Positions 8,457-16,811 of a stretch of DNA of 64,000 nucleotides are shown in pieces (position 1 is the stretch's first letter; each line of letters starts with the position of its first letter). A program made the translations under genes and the position numbers. The notes below the pieces were generated by a model that was not told where the DNA came from, made no database searches, and saw only the letters and a program-made list of their open reading frames with translations. Origin of the DNA: Bryobacterales bacterium (GTDB lineage Bacteria > Acidobacteriota > Terriglobia > Bryobacterales > Bryobacteraceae); contig JAOAPR010000097.1 in NCBI GenBank assembly GCA_025463005.1, forward strand, positions 85,809-149,808. Reading direction: 5' to 3'.

Positions 8457-11162
8457 TTATTTTCCTATCGGAATGCGTCGATGTACTTCGTCTAAGAAGT
8501 TCAGCAGAAAGGTGACGTGGACCGAACCTTTGTCTTCCGCTTCCTGCTCTCGCGCTGGGAACACCACGAAATGTTTGCCGTCTGGGGCCAGGTCCCAGTT
8601 TGAATCTCCGGTGGCATCATTCATCTTGGCGCTAACGGCCACGCGGGGCTTGGCGGATGAGAATGAGTCCGCCGTAGCGGTGTAATCGGCGGCCATGATA
8701 GCGCCGTCTCCAAGAGCTTGGTAAAACAGCGCATGCCCGTTGCGGGACCACCTCGCGTATTTGGCGCCCCCGCTTGAGATCTGCCATTTGCCGCCCGGCC
8801 CAGGAAACGGCCGGACGTACACCTCTCCGATTCCGGACTCGGTGGAAGTATAGGCGATCCAACGACCGTCGGGCGAGAAAGCCGGATCGTGCTCATTGGC
8901 GGGCGTGCGCAGGAACAACTCCGGTTTCCCGGGCTTCGGATGCTCCGGGTCACTCAAGTCCAGGGCGACCGTCCAAAGATCATAACCAGTTTCGCGGCTT
9001 ACTCCGGTATACGCGAGACGCCGGCCGTCGGGGGACAGGGAACCAGGAATCAACTCGTTCTCGCTTTCTAAAAGCTTTTGAACTTCGCCAGCCCCGTCGC
9101 TTCGGATCCACTGGATGGAGCTGATGCTGGATGAGCGCGCCTCGAACACGATGTATTTTCCGTCTGGACTCCATAGAGGATAGAGGCCGCCTTGCGCCGT
9201 GTAGGTGAGTCGCGACATACTCTCGCGCTGCAAATCGTAAGTCCAAACGTCCATGTCCTTGCCGGTTTCAAGAGAGATCGCCAAACGGCGGCCGTCCGGA
9301 GAAATTCGGGGCGTGTAGTAGGCACCTGGCTTCTCAAGCAGCCGCTGCGTCTTGCCGGAGCTATCGAGCCAGCTGACTTGCCAGGTTTGGGCGACTGCCT
9401 TGCCGCTTCGATAGACCAGAGCGCCTGCCAGGGCGGCGACGTCCAACTGGCCTCCAGCGGTGGTGGGATCGCTGGCCACGTCATCTAGGATGGGTACAGG
9501 CGTTCCCTGAAGTTCCAACCGGTTCAGGTCGAGGGGCGCACCAAATAAAGTGCCGTGGTGGATGAAGACCAGGCTCCCCTGTGAACCATTGATCGGAAGA
9601 TATCGCCCGAAGTAGCCGCCGTGCCACAGCGTTTTTCTCTGGTTGTTTTTGAGAGAGAGCACTTCGATGCTGGCGTCATCGAAGGCGCTGATGTTTTTGC
9701 TCGCGGTGAACAGGATGGTCTGGCTGCCGGGTAAGACCTGTGGCCATCGATGCGTGGCTTCGCCTGGGCTCAACGTGGTGACCGGGCGGGCCGCTCCACC
9801 TTCGGCTGGAATACGCGTGAGGCCGGCCGTGTTGACCAGTTCCGCGACGATGGTTCCGTCGTCGCCCCAGCCAGCGCCGCGAGAGTTGGAGGAATCCGCC
9901 AGGACTACGGGAGCACCCCCCTGCACCGAGATCTTTTGCATCTTGTTATCGGCGAAGAATCCGATCCACTGGCCGTCGGGCGAGAAGAACGGGTCGATGG
10001 CGTTTTCCGTGCCGGCAAGAAATGCGGCCTTGGCCTGATTGAGAGGCCGCGTGGCCAGAACCTGCTTTCCATCCGGGCTGCGGGCCGAATACGCCAGCCG
10101 CGTAGCGTCGAGCGAGATGGCCGCAGTGATATTGCCGGTCGCCACGGCTTCCGGCCCCAGGTCGACGCTAAAGCGCATTAGCGGACGATCCGCGGGCACG
10201 GCCGAGCGCCACGGCGCCCAGAATGCAACCGCAGCGGCGACTGTCATCACTCCCGCCGCAATCCACGGAATACGTCCCGACAGCGAAGTCGTCTCCGGAC
10301 TTATGGTCGCGTCCGGTTCCTTTCCGGCGTTCTGAATGGCGATGCGTGCCTCGCCGATATCGCGCAGTCGGGTTTTCACGTCGCGATCGAGGCAGCGCTT
10401 GACTAAGTCGCGAATTCCGCGCGGCGTGCCCGCAGGCAATTTATCAACATCAATCGGCGCGCGTAACACATCGGCCAAAATGTGCGTTACTGTGTCGCCA
10501 CGAAATAGCCCCTGGCCCGTCAGCATCTCCCATAGCACGACCCCGAAGGACCAGATATCGGCTCGTTTATCGACGGGCTGACCAGCGGCTTGCTCGGGAC
10601 TCATGTATCCAGCGGTCCCCAGGATCATGCCTGCTTGGGTCGCCCCGATGGTCAATGTGGGGGAGTTCCTCGGATCGCCGCTACTGGCGACTGACGCATG
10701 GCTCACGGCGGCCAGGCCGAAGTCGAGAATCTTGACGACGCCGCCCGGCGTGATCATGATGTTGGCCGGCTTAAGATCGCGATGGATGATACCTTTGTCG
10801 TGCGCGGCTTCGAGTGCTTCGGCGATCTGGCCTGCGATGCGCAGGGCCTCATTGAGGGGGAGCGGAGCCCTGAGGATTTCCCCCGGAATCAGCTCCATAA
10901 CCAGCGCACGGCCTGTGCTCGATTCTTCGATGCCGTAGATCTGCGCGATATTCGGATGATTCAGAGATGCCAGGACTCTCGCTTCGCGCTCGAATCGTGC
11001 GAGGCGTTCGGGATCGCGGGCCAGTGTCGCGGGCAAGACCTTGATCGCAACTTCGCGCTCCAGTTTGGTGTCGAGAGCGCGATACACCTCGCCCATCCCG
11101 CCTGCGCCGATGGATGCCCGTATCTCGTAAAGGCCCAGGCGCTCACCAATAGATAGAGGCAT
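8457..11162 (-). CDS. Membrane Ser/Thr protein kinase with C-terminal TolB/WD40-like propeller
   Basis: Residues 1-280 are a complete Hanks-type kinase: glycine loop GAGGMGEVYRA, lysine K41, HRDLKPANI at 127, DFG at 147 and GYMSPEQA in the activation segment. One transmembrane helix follows at about 298-317. The remaining ~580 residues hold repeated SPDGR/SPDGK blades (FSPDGQWIGF, ISPDGRRLAI, LSPDGRRLAYTG, FSPDGRWIAYTS), the TolB/WD40-like propeller. The propeller would face the periplasm and may sense ligands or envelope state. This architecture is very common in acidobacteria. No cognate substrate protein can be named from the neighbours. Confidence 0.9.
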   Translation of the reverse strand: MPLSIGERLGLYEIRASIGAGGMGEVYRALDTKLEREVAIKVLPATLARDPERLARFEREARVLASLNHPNIAQIYGIEESSTGRALVMELIPGEILRAPLPLNEALRIAGQIAEALEAAHDKGIIHRDLKPANIMITPGGVVKILDFGLAAVSHASVASSGDPRNSPTLTIGATQAGMILGTAGYMSPEQAAGQPVDKRADIWSFGVVLWEMLTGQGLFRGDTVTHILADVLRAPIDVDKLPAGTPRGIRDLVKRCLDRDVKTRLRDIGEARIAIQNAGKEPDATISPETTSLSGRIPWIAAGVMTVAAAVAFWAPWRSAVPADRPLMRFSVDLGPEAVATGNITAAISLDATRLAYSARSPDGKQVLATRPLNQAKAAFLAGTENAIDPFFSPDGQWIGFFADNKMQKISVQGGAPVVLADSSNSRGAGWGDDGTIVAELVNTAGLTRIPAEGGAARPVTTLSPGEATHRWPQVLPGSQTILFTASKNISAFDDASIEVLSLKNNQRKTLWHGGYFGRYLPINGSQGSLVFIHHGTLFGAPLDLNRLELQGTPVPILDDVASDPTTAGGQLDVAALAGALVYRSGKAVAQTWQVSWLDSSGKTQRLLEKPGAYYTPRISPDGRRLAISLETGKDMDVWTYDLQRESMSRLTYTAQGGLYPLWSPDGKYIVFEARSSSISSIQWIRSDGAGEVQKLLESENELIPGSLSPDGRRLAYTGVSRETGYDLWTVALDLSDPEHPKPGKPELFLRTPANEHDPAFSPDGRWIAYTSTESGIGEVYVRPFPGPGGKWQISSGGAKYARWSRNGHALFYQALGDGAIMAADYTATADSFSSAKPRVAVSAKMNDATGDSNWDLAPDGKHFVVFPAREQEAEDKGSVHVTFLLNFLDEVHRRIPIGK

Positions 11163-11236
11163 GAGGTTCCAATGATTTTACCCTAGGAGCATGGCAAGGT
11201 ACTGGTTGATCCGCAAGCGGGCATCGTTTCGCTGCG

Positions 11237-12370
11237 TTACTTCTTAGGTGCGACCATTTCCGTGATACGGCCGACGCTGGTGTCGCCTGTAAACAGGTTG
11301 CCATGCGAATCCATGGCCATGTAGCTCGCTTCCACAAACTGGCCTTCCCCCCTCCCGGGTCCGTTACCGATCGCAGCGAGTACGTTACCGTCCCAGTCGA
11401 TCTTGAAGAACTGGCCATCCTGACCAGTCGCCATCCATAGCTGGTTATGCGGGTCTACATACAGGGCGCACACGAGGTTTCTCATCTGAATGGTTTTGAC
11501 GAACTTGCCGTTCCCGTCATAGACGACGATCCGATATTCCTCGCGGTCGCCGATATAAATGTTGCCATTGTTGGGATTGATGGCGAGCCCATGGACCATG
11601 CTGAAGTGTCCCGGTCCGGCATTGTTGCCGAACCATTGCCGGATGAATTTGCCGTTCTTATCCAGGTGCAGTATGCGCGCGGCGCCACTACTGTTGCTCG
11701 GAGATTTATCGGTGTCATTGGGACTCTCGTTCGCGTGCCCCATGCCGATATAGATATCGCCATTCGGAGCAAAGGCGAGGTGCAGCGGCTGCCAGAGAAG
11801 CCTTTGTCCCTTGGCTTCATCCCAATCCCCTCTTTGTCCCTTCATGCCGAGGGTCATGAGGAGCTTCCCCTCGGGACTTAGTTTCATCACGGTATCGCCA
11901 TTCTCGTCGCAGATCCAGATATTGTCCTGCGCATCGATGGCCATGCCGTGCGCCTTGTTTTGGTGGCCGATTACGTCCTCGCCAATGGTGCGGATTAGCT
12001 TGTGATTCTGGTCGAACTCAAACAGTTGCGGCTTTCCCGCGGGGTTGCGCTGAAAGGCGAAAAGGTGTTCTCTCGAATTCAGGGCGACCGCCGAGACGCC
12101 GCCCGTTAATCCGTCAGGCAAAGCAAACGGATAAGCGAATGTAAAACCCAGGTCCGGTTTGTGCTGTTCATGGATAATTACGTCGCGACCTTTTCCCCAG
12201 GCGCAAATGGGCGAGTGGGTACAGGGCTCCGCGCCCCCGTTTCCCGATCCAACCTCGACGAGTGGTTGCGGCCCGCCGGACGGTGTCGCCGTTTGAGAGA
12301 ACGCCGGCGTCGCAGTAAAGCTCAGGCTCAGTGCCGCAGCGGCAGCTCCACAGAAGAAATGCGCGTTCAT
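11237..12370 (-). CDS. Exported NHL-repeat beta-propeller protein
   Basis: This protein has about 377 residues with a clear signal peptide ending at FSQT. The mature part has NHL blades with the typical pattern G-x-F-x-x-x-G followed by A-I-D-x-x-G-N-I-Y-I, for example GIGMGHANE, AINPNNGNIYIGDREEYRI and MDSHGNLFTGD. Many acidobacterial members are labelled peptidyl-alpha-hydroxyglycine lyase-like because they share the propeller of the PAM lyase domain. I see no basis for assigning that reaction here. The ATG at 12370 has a perfect GGAGG 5 bases upstream, which decides against the earlier start at 12424. Confidence 0.8.
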   Translation of the reverse strand: MNAHFFCGAAAAALSLSFTATPAFSQTATPSGGPQPLVEVGSGNGGAEPCTHSPICAWGKGRDVIIHEQHKPDLGFTFAYPFALPDGLTGGVSAVALNSREHLFAFQRNPAGKPQLFEFDQNHKLIRTIGEDVIGHQNKAHGMAIDAQDNIWICDENGDTVMKLSPEGKLLMTLGMKGQRGDWDEAKGQRLLWQPLHLAFAPNGDIYIGMGHANESPNDTDKSPSNSSGAARILHLDKNGKFIRQWFGNNAGPGHFSMVHGLAINPNNGNIYIGDREEYRIVVYDGNGKFVKTIQMRNLVCALYVDPHNQLWMATGQDGQFFKIDWDGNVLAAIGNGPGRGEGQFVEASYMAMDSHGNLFTGDTSVGRITEMVAPKK

Positions 12371-12456
12371 TTCAGCCTCCCTGCGCCTTGCGCGGATCCA
12401 TGAGGAATCCAGGTTCGAAGTCATGATACACCCGGACCGCCTCCGTTGGAGCCGAT

Positions 12457-13794
12457 TCAGGGAAGCGGCTTGGCCAAGTACTTCAGCTCAGGTTGCTGGT
12501 TGGTATTCACCGGCAGACGGTCGGTATTCATGAGCATGGAAACCAACTGATAGTAGCCCGCACTGACGATCAAATCCACGACACCGCGCTCGCCGGCGAT
12601 GTTCTTGACCGCCGCGAATGAAGCGTCGCTCGATTGTTTAGTCTTGAATAGCTCGGTGATGAAGTTGTAGACGGCCTCCTCATCGGCCGACATCCCTACC
12701 GGGCGCCTGCCCTCGGCGATGGCTTTAACTTTGTCCTCACTCAAACCGGCCTGCACAGCCGCCCGCCGGTGAGCGAGCCATTCGAACTGTGCGCCCCAGT
12801 AGCGCGCCGTAAGAATGATCGCCAATTCCTTGAGCTTGTCCGGAACAGACATATGGAAACGGACGCGGTCCCCCATGTCGAACAGCAGCTTACCCCCGTC
12901 AGGGTCGCGGACGTTGATATTGAAGCTCCCGCCTGTGCCTCGTTGGGCCACTGCAATATCCGTCATTGTTTTTTGCTGAGGGGTCATTTGCTCGTAGGTG
13001 AGCGGCTTGAAGCGGTCACCACGCATGGTAAATTCCTTGCCACCGGCTGATGACTTCACCTCGGCGGGCTCGATCGCTCCTGGAATCGGCGTTGCGAATC
13101 CCATTCCGACTACCGGAAGCGGGTTTTCGAGGGGCTTCAAGTCGGGCTGCACACCTTCGGGCAAAGGATAACGGTCCACGTTGAGCAACATCGAAACCAG
13201 CCCATACCACCCACTCAACCCGACCATATCGACGACACCGCGCTCGCCATATTTGTCCTTGGCGGCCTTGAACGTGGCGTCGGTCATCTGGTGGGTGGTG
13301 AGCAGCTCGTCGATGAGGTTGTAGGCTATCTCCATCTCCGGCTTCATCCCGGTAGGACGCTTGCCTGTGGCGATGGCGTCCACGATCGCAGGGTTCACGC
13401 CGTTTTGCAGGGCCGCGGCCTTGTGGGAGTTCCACTCGTATTGCGCCATCCAGTAACGTCCGGTCATGATGATGATGACCTCGCGGACATCCCCTGGCAG
13501 GGTTGTCCGGAAACGCATCGCGCCGCCGAATTCCGCGCCTAGATCGCCCACCTCAGGGCTGCGCAGCAGAACATTGAACGGTCCCCTGACCCCGCCGCGC
13601 TCTCCGGCCAGCAGGTGATCGATCATCGTCTTCTGCTCGGGCGTCATTTCGTCGTACTTGAGCGGCTTGAACCGATCGCCCACCAGAACCAGGCTGTGGG
13701 GATCGGGAGCTTGCTTCGCCTGTTTCGGGGGCGTTTGGCCGTTTACGATTGCTATGGCGCCGATCATCGTGGCACAGAAATTCTGAAGACGCAT
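12457..13794 (-). CDS. Exported protein with two carboxymuconolactone-decarboxylase-like domains
   Basis: The 445-residue protein is an internal duplication. Each half begins with GDRFKPL-(K/T)-Y-(D/E)-(E/Q)-MTP-(E/Q)-QKTM and continues with R-(Y)-W-x-(A)-Q-(Y/F)-E-W and a conserved histidine (NSHKAAA, LAHRRAA), then GKRPTGM or GRRPVGM. This is the CMD/AhpD fold. The signal sequence has the only cysteine, so neither half can have the CXXC redox pair of AhpD. A role like the non-redox CMD enzymes is more likely. Exported tandem CMD proteins are frequent in acidobacteria, with unknown substrates. The gene lies 86 bp upstream of the NHL gene and both point left. Confidence 0.82.
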   Translation of the reverse strand: MRLQNFCATMIGAIAIVNGQTPPKQAKQAPDPHSLVLVGDRFKPLKYDEMTPEQKTMIDHLLAGERGGVRGPFNVLLRSPEVGDLGAEFGGAMRFRTTLPGDVREVIIIMTGRYWMAQYEWNSHKAAALQNGVNPAIVDAIATGKRPTGMKPEMEIAYNLIDELLTTHQMTDATFKAAKDKYGERGVVDMVGLSGWYGLVSMLLNVDRYPLPEGVQPDLKPLENPLPVVGMGFATPIPGAIEPAEVKSSAGGKEFTMRGDRFKPLTYEQMTPQQKTMTDIAVAQRGTGGSFNINVRDPDGGKLLFDMGDRVRFHMSVPDKLKELAIILTARYWGAQFEWLAHRRAAVQAGLSEDKVKAIAEGRRPVGMSADEEAVYNFITELFKTKQSSDASFAAVKNIAGERGVVDLIVSAGYYQLVSMLMNTDRLPVNTNQQPELKYLAKPLP

Positions 13795-13889
13795 CGTGGT
13801 TTCTCCCTGGGGGATTATATCTGACTTAGTTATTCCGGATGTGGAGCAACCTTGGGAGATGTATAATCGCGACAGATCTGAAGGCTAAG

Positions 13890-14702
13890 ATGAACAAGCG
13901 CCATTCCGGCTGGACTATTGCTCTGATGGCAGCCGGGATCTGCCTTTGTGGGCAATTCCCCAGCAGCGCGCAGGCTCCGGCGGCCGGCTCTGCCTTGCCT
14001 TCCGGAAACGCAAACTCCTTCGCGAATCTGAATCCGTTGCCTGTGGCGCCTTCAGGAGCGGCGCCGCGACTTCCTGACGGAAGAGTGGACTTCTCCGGAG
14101 TCTGGCGTCCGGCCGACGTTTCCCTGATTGAGGACATTTCCCTGGGACTAAAGAAGGGCGAAACGGTTCCTTTAAAGCCAGCCTCCGAGAAGATCATGAA
14201 GGCCAGGTTGTCCATCGACGACCCGGAGGCGAACTGCCTTCCCACCGGTGTCCCGCGCCTGGCTCCTTATCCGTGGAGGATCGTGGAAACGGCCACGCAC
14301 ATGTTTTTCCTGTTTGAAGGAAACATCCATAGCTATCGCCAGATATTCATGGACGGCCGCAAGCATCCCCAGGATCCGGATCCCACATGGTATGGACACT
14401 CTGTTGGCCGAAGGGAAGGTGACACCTTAGTTGTGGACACTGTCGGCTTCAACGACAAATTCTGGTTCGATTTCATTGGGCACCCGCATACTGAACAACT
14501 CCACACCATCGAGCGATATAGCCGCCCCGGCCTGGGAACATTGACCGAAGAGGTAATGATCGACGACCCGGGGGCCTACACGCGCCCATTTACCATCAGT
14601 TCCTCGCATCGTATTCTGCTGAATGAAGAACTGATGGAATACGTCTGTAATGAGAATGAGAAGGACACGAAGCACCTAAGGGGACCGGCGACGAGGCCGT
14701 AA
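13890..14702 (+). CDS. Exported 'SGVW' family protein of unknown function
   Basis: This protein of about 270 residues has a signal peptide ending in SSAQA. It contains the core of a paralogous family that recurs in this window: PDGRVDFSGVWRP, a NCLPTGVPR motif, QIFMDGRKHPQDPDPTWYGHSVG, then GDTLVVDTVGFNDKFW and a late DPGAYTRPF segment ending near YVCNENEKD. The family is typical of acidobacteria and has no assigned reaction. The ATG at 13890 fits the signal peptide. The gene is followed 2 bp later by an exported hydrolase, so the two are probably cotranscribed. Confidence 0.75.
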   Translation: MNKRHSGWTIALMAAGICLCGQFPSSAQAPAAGSALPSGNANSFANLNPLPVAPSGAAPRLPDGRVDFSGVWRPADVSLIEDISLGLKKGETVPLKPASEKIMKARLSIDDPEANCLPTGVPRLAPYPWRIVETATHMFFLFEGNIHSYRQIFMDGRKHPQDPDPTWYGHSVGRREGDTLVVDTVGFNDKFWFDFIGHPHTEQLHTIERYSRPGLGTLTEEVMIDDPGAYTRPFTISSSHRILLNEELMEYVCNENEKDTKHLRGPATRP

Positions 14703-14704
14703 TC

Positions 14705-15667
14705 GTGCATACTCGTCGTACATTCCTGGCGGCGGCTGGCGGTGCTATCGTGGCCGGAATGCAGGCTCGCGCGCAATCGGCAAAACAGATCCAGACGCCG
14801 GTGCTCAATATCGGCTATGAGGAGAGCGGCCAAGGATTTCCCATCGTTGTGTTGCACGGGTTTCCGGACGACGCCCACGCCTGGGACGACGTTGGTCCGC
14901 CTCTGGCGAAAGCCGGCTATCGCGTTCTCGCTCCGTATTTGCGCGGCTTCGGGCCGACCAGCTTCCGCGATCCGGGAGTGCCGCGCATGGCTGAGCAGGC
15001 GGCCATCGGTCAGGATGTTATCGACTTCGCCGACGCATTGCACCTCGACCGCTTCGCTGTAGCAGGTTACGACTGGGGAGGGCGCGCGGCCTGTATTGCA
15101 GCGGCGCTGCATCCGGATCGCGTGAGAGCCGCCGTGCTCATCAGCGGGTATTTGATCCAGAACACGATTGATCCCGCTCCTCCATCCGCGCCGGAAACGG
15201 AAAAAAACCTCTGGTATCAGTACTACTTCAACACTGAGCGTGGACGCGCCGGTCTCGCCGCCAACCGCCGCGCGATTTGCAAGTATTTGTGGCAGACCTG
15301 GTCACCGACTTGGCACTTCGCCGACGAAACCTACAACCGTACGGCGGCTTCTTTCGACAATCCGGACTTCGTGGACTGCGTCATTCACTCTTATCGCCAT
15401 CGTATTGGAAATGCCCCAGGCGAGGCGCGATTCAAGGATGTGGAACAGCGGCTGGCGAAGCGTCCACAGATCGAAGTCCCGACGATTATTCTGCGCGGAG
15501 CAGACGACACGCTCGGCGGACGGCAGCCGGCCGAATCGGCCGACCGGGCTTCCTTCCCGAACCTGTTGGCGCGGCGCATGATCGATGGCGCAGGACATTT
15601 TTTGCCCCATGAGAAACCAGAGGCTGTTTCGTCGGCCTTGATCGAAGTTCTTGCGGCTTCAAAATAG
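14705..15667 (+). CDS. Tat-type exported alpha/beta hydrolase, epoxide hydrolase/dehalogenase-like
   Basis: The 320-residue enzyme starts with a twin-arginine signal (RRTFLAAAGG). The oxyanion-hole motif HGFPDD lies at residue 51 and the nucleophile elbow GYDWGG places an aspartate at residue 123, as in epoxide hydrolases and haloalkane dehalogenases rather than serine esterases. The catalytic histidine is in GAGHFLPHEKP near residue 299. The start is GTG at 14705, 2 bp after the preceding stop. Substrate cannot be predicted; an epoxide is the most economical guess from the aspartate nucleophile. Confidence 0.82.
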   Translation: MHTRRTFLAAAGGAIVAGMQARAQSAKQIQTPVLNIGYEESGQGFPIVVLHGFPDDAHAWDDVGPPLAKAGYRVLAPYLRGFGPTSFRDPGVPRMAEQAAIGQDVIDFADALHLDRFAVAGYDWGGRAACIAAALHPDRVRAAVLISGYLIQNTIDPAPPSAPETEKNLWYQYYFNTERGRAGLAANRRAICKYLWQTWSPTWHFADETYNRTAASFDNPDFVDCVIHSYRHRIGNAPGEARFKDVEQRLAKRPQIEVPTIILRGADDTLGGRQPAESADRASFPNLLARRMIDGAGHFLPHEKPEAVSSALIEVLAASK

Positions 15668-15685
15668 CGGGCGGGCTGACCGAGT

Positions 15686-16750
15686 TTATTTCTTCTGACC
15701 CGGAATACCGGCGGCTTTGCGGACCGCCTTTTGGTCGTTGCCTCGCCCCCGCAACATAAAATGCGTGACCGTGCCCTTGGAATCCTTGACGAACTCCAGC
15801 GCGTCATTCGTCACACTGGCCAGAAACGTGGTCTCCGAACGGGGTACGAATGCGAGCTTGGTAGGATTGGCGCCTTCCTGCAGGAGTAACAGATCGCCGC
15901 TGACTGTGACCACCGCCTCGCGTCCTGGCGCGAACTCGTAGGTGCCGGCGTACCTCGCCAGGACCTCCGGCGCCAGCCTGACCCCGCCGCTCAACTTAGC
16001 GCTGTCCCGCTCATTGTCACAAACGTCCTCGAGGATCTCAGTGTCCGGGACCAGCACGTTCTCAAACCGCATGGGAACCGGCTTGGCAAAGGTGGCCGGA
16101 TCGTCCAAGACCATCTCCAGTTCCATGTGTCCAAAGTCGCGCCGGTGGAAGTGTTCTGTGATCCGCAGCGATTCCGTCTGCGGATGCCCGCCCACGTCAA
16201 GCCACCCTTTGTCGTTGAAGCCCGCAGTTTCGACGATTAGTGTGTCGCCCTCCCAGTGCCCGATCGAATACCCCAGCCAGGCAGGGTTAGGATCCTTGGG
16301 AAGCCCGCGTCCGTCCGTGAAGATGGTTCGATGCGGGCTGTTCGGCGACTCATGCATCACTACGATCAGTTGTGGCGTCTGGACGATCCTCGCCAACCCT
16401 CGATTATTGAGAAACGGCAGGCTGACAGGAAGGCAACGCGCGAGCGGGCTGTCCTTTCGGAACTCCTGGACTCGCTGCAGGCGCAGCTCCTCGGCCCGAG
16501 GGCGAATCTCGTCAGGCTTCAAGCCTGGGGCGACATCGTAGTCGTACCGGAGCTGGCTTCCCCCAGAGCGCCAGACGCCGGACAGGTCCGGTTTGCCGTC
16601 CGCCATCCGTGGGGCCGGCGCAGCGAGGTTGGCTTTGCCGTCGGGCAAGCGTGGAATCCCTGGTGTTGGGAAGTCAATCCATTGCGCGGAGGCAGTCGCA
16701 ACAATCAGGGCCACCGACGCCAATGCTCCAACGAAAGGACGGTTCTTCAT
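15686..16750 (-). CDS. Exported 'SGVW' family protein with extra C-terminal domain
   Basis: The 354-residue protein has a signal peptide ending ASAQW and two PDGK-type starts (LPDGKANLAAPAPR, ADGKPDLSGVWR). The family core follows: a CLPVSLP motif, TIFTDGRGLPKDPNPAWLGYS, GDTLIVETAGFNDKGWLD and DDPATFAKPVP. About 80 residues after that form an extra domain (YAGTYEFAPGREAVVTVSG), which resembles DUF3471-like lipocalin domains often attached to beta-lactamase-like proteins. GGAGG lies 6 bases before the ATG. It converges with the hydrolase gene. The extra domain suggests ligand binding, but this is inference. Confidence 0.75.
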   Translation of the reverse strand: MKNRPFVGALASVALIVATASAQWIDFPTPGIPRLPDGKANLAAPAPRMADGKPDLSGVWRSGGSQLRYDYDVAPGLKPDEIRPRAEELRLQRVQEFRKDSPLARCLPVSLPFLNNRGLARIVQTPQLIVVMHESPNSPHRTIFTDGRGLPKDPNPAWLGYSIGHWEGDTLIVETAGFNDKGWLDVGGHPQTESLRITEHFHRRDFGHMELEMVLDDPATFAKPVPMRFENVLVPDTEILEDVCDNERDSAKLSGGVRLAPEVLARYAGTYEFAPGREAVVTVSGDLLLLQEGANPTKLAFVPRSETTFLASVTNDALEFVKDSKGTVTHFMLRGRGNDQKAVRKAAGIPGQKK

Positions 16751-16811
16751 CGGAAGCCTCCTGTCCAGTGATTATTATGTCGTCAGGAAAGGTGGAACGC
16801 TACCCAGCCGC

